Shown piece by piece: positions 63,567 through 64,000 of a DNA stretch of 64,000 nt (position 1 is the stretch's first letter; each line of letters starts with the position of its first letter). Made by a program: the position numbers and the translations under genes. The notes under the pieces are model-generated. The model saw nothing but the letters and a program-made list of their open reading frames with translations. It ran no database searches and was not told the origin of the DNA. Origin of the DNA: Cyclobacteriaceae bacterium (GTDB taxonomy: Bacteria; Bacteroidota; Bacteroidia; Cytophagales; Cyclobacteriaceae). The stretch lies in the NCBI GenBank assembly GCA_019694875.1, contig JAIBBC010000003.1, positions 1,046,469-1,110,468 of the forward strand, written 5' to 3'.

Positions 63567-63809
63567 ATGAACATTTTTGTCGCTAAGCTCAACTTTAAAA
63601 CCCGTAAGGAAGATCTCGAAAAAGCCTTCAGCCAGTACGGCCAGGTAGCATCTGCCAAAGTCATTACCGATCGCGAAACGGGCCGCTCAAAAGGCTTCGG
63701 TTTTGTGGAAATGCCAAACGATGACGAAGCCAACAAGGCTATTGCCGCACTCAACGAAAGCGAGCTCGACGGCCGCACAATTGTGGTGAAGCCCGGCAAC
63801 GCCAAATAA
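63567..63809 (+). CDS. RRM-domain RNA-binding protein
   Basis: An 80-residue single RNA-recognition motif protein. RNP2 is N-I-F-V-A-K-L near the N-terminus and RNP1 is R-S-K-G-F-G-F-V-E-M, both with the aromatic residues needed for RNA stacking. Small cold- or stress-related RRM proteins of this type are common in Bacteroidota. It has its own candidate promoter and terminator. Confidence 0.93.
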   Translation: MNIFVAKLNFKTRKEDLEKAFSQYGQVASAKVITDRETGRSKGFGFVEMPNDDEANKAIAALNESELDGRTIVVKPGNAK

Positions 63810-63834
63810 TGCCGTACACCCATATCGTTATATC

Positions 63835-63869
63835 AGGGGCTGCCTCAAAGGCGGCCTCTTCATTTTTTT
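63835..63869 (+). terminator. rho-independent terminator after the RRM gene
   Basis: Stem 63835-63844 (AGGGGCTGCC) pairs fully with 63850-63859 (GGCGGCCTCT), allowing two G:U pairs, around the five-base loop TCAAA. A run of seven Ts (63863-63869) follows. It lies 25 bases past the stop. Confidence 0.8.
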
Positions 63870-63937
63870 CTTTCCCGATGTTCCGCGGTCTGCTTTCGTA
63901 GTCGAAGCCAGGCAGGCCTCGCAAAGTTTAATTTGCC

Positions 63938-63993
63938 GTCATACTGATCCCGACTTGTCGGGAGAAGCATCCCCGATAGAGGAAAATGATGCA
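63938..63993 (+). repeat. R3 repeat, copy 3
   Basis: GTCATACTGATCCCGACTTG with palindrome CCCGAC-TT-GTCGGG and tail GAGAAGCATCCCC, reaching close to the window end. Third copy of the R3 family, again in an intergenic position. Confidence 0.8.
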
Positions 63994-64000
63994 GACGAAG

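Noticed and set aside
1..64000. tRNA, rRNA, phage or plasmid genes
   Set aside because: No cloverleaf, rRNA signature, integrase, capsid, or replication protein was seen; the only mobile gene is the Y1 transposase.

Overview
The window looks like the chromosome of a free-living, heterotrophic Bacteroidota, most likely order Cytophagales. The sequence evidence is: a short primary sigma factor (287 aa) of the Bacteroidota type; promoter-like TAnnTTTG elements and little Shine-Dalgarno signal; a PorP/SprF outer-membrane protein divergent from a giant cell-surface protein with a gliding-motility-type C-terminal sorting domain (type IX secretion); many lipoproteins; unclustered FtsX/MacB-type permeases; a tricorn-type peptidase; and an arginine cluster built around an N-acylornithine transcarbamylase. 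No rRNA, tRNA, CRISPR, phage or plasmid genes were found, and genus cannot be assigned from this sequence.

Layout. 0-12.5 kb: a mixed set of lipoproteins, small enzymes and regulators, including an LRR/TonB-C protein, a PQQ-type sugar dehydrogenase lipoprotein, a membrane-anchored XRE regulator, two alpha/beta hydrolases, an acyltransferase and an AraC-type regulator fused through one membrane helix to a TPR sensor. 12.5-15.3 kb: a four-gene operon (proline-iminopeptidase-like lipoprotein, secreted VOC protein, membrane protein, GNAT) with an opposing 40-aa basic micro-gene. 15.3-20.4 kb: two divergent FtsX/MacB-type permeases. 20.6-24 kb: rpoD, a small unknown gene, two convergent cold-shock-domain genes sharing a terminator, and a ketoacyl synthase III. 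24-31 kb: an hrpB operon, a MaoC hydratase, an S41 peptidase, and a PLDc_N/phospholipase D pair. 31-32.3 kb: an IS200-type Y1 transposase with six copies of a two-hairpin repeat, the most mobile-looking locus. 32.3-39.8 kb: tricorn peptidase, a HExxH lipoprotein, an ArsR-SRPBCC operon with two tandem palindromic operators, M48 protease and DUF2721. 39.8-48.9 kb: a nine-gene minus-strand arginine operon (GNAT-argG-argC-proC-argD-argF'-argB-argE-argH). 49.2-50.7 kb: a TRIC-type channel gene whose upstream side is an array of two interleaved repeat families. 50.7-59.9 kb: PorP/SprF, the giant surface protein, a GH20 hexosaminidase, a NUDIX hydrolase and small genes. 60-64 kb: tsaC/sua5, pfkA, pgk and an RRM protein, punctuated by three copies of a third palindromic repeat.

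How it fits together. The arginine operon appears to encode the route in which the carbamoyl group is put on N-acyl-ornithine rather than ornithine. ArgE would then deacylate N-acyl-citrulline, and the leading GNAT is a candidate for the otherwise missing N-acylglutamate synthase. A valine at the position I align with the specificity residue of the transcarbamylase points to N-succinyl rather than N-acetyl intermediates. PorP/SprF and the giant type-B-sorted protein form a probable secretion-partner/cargo pair. Three unrelated palindromic repeat families in one 64-kb window, one next to a Y1 transposase, suggest active or recent spread of non-autonomous repeats.
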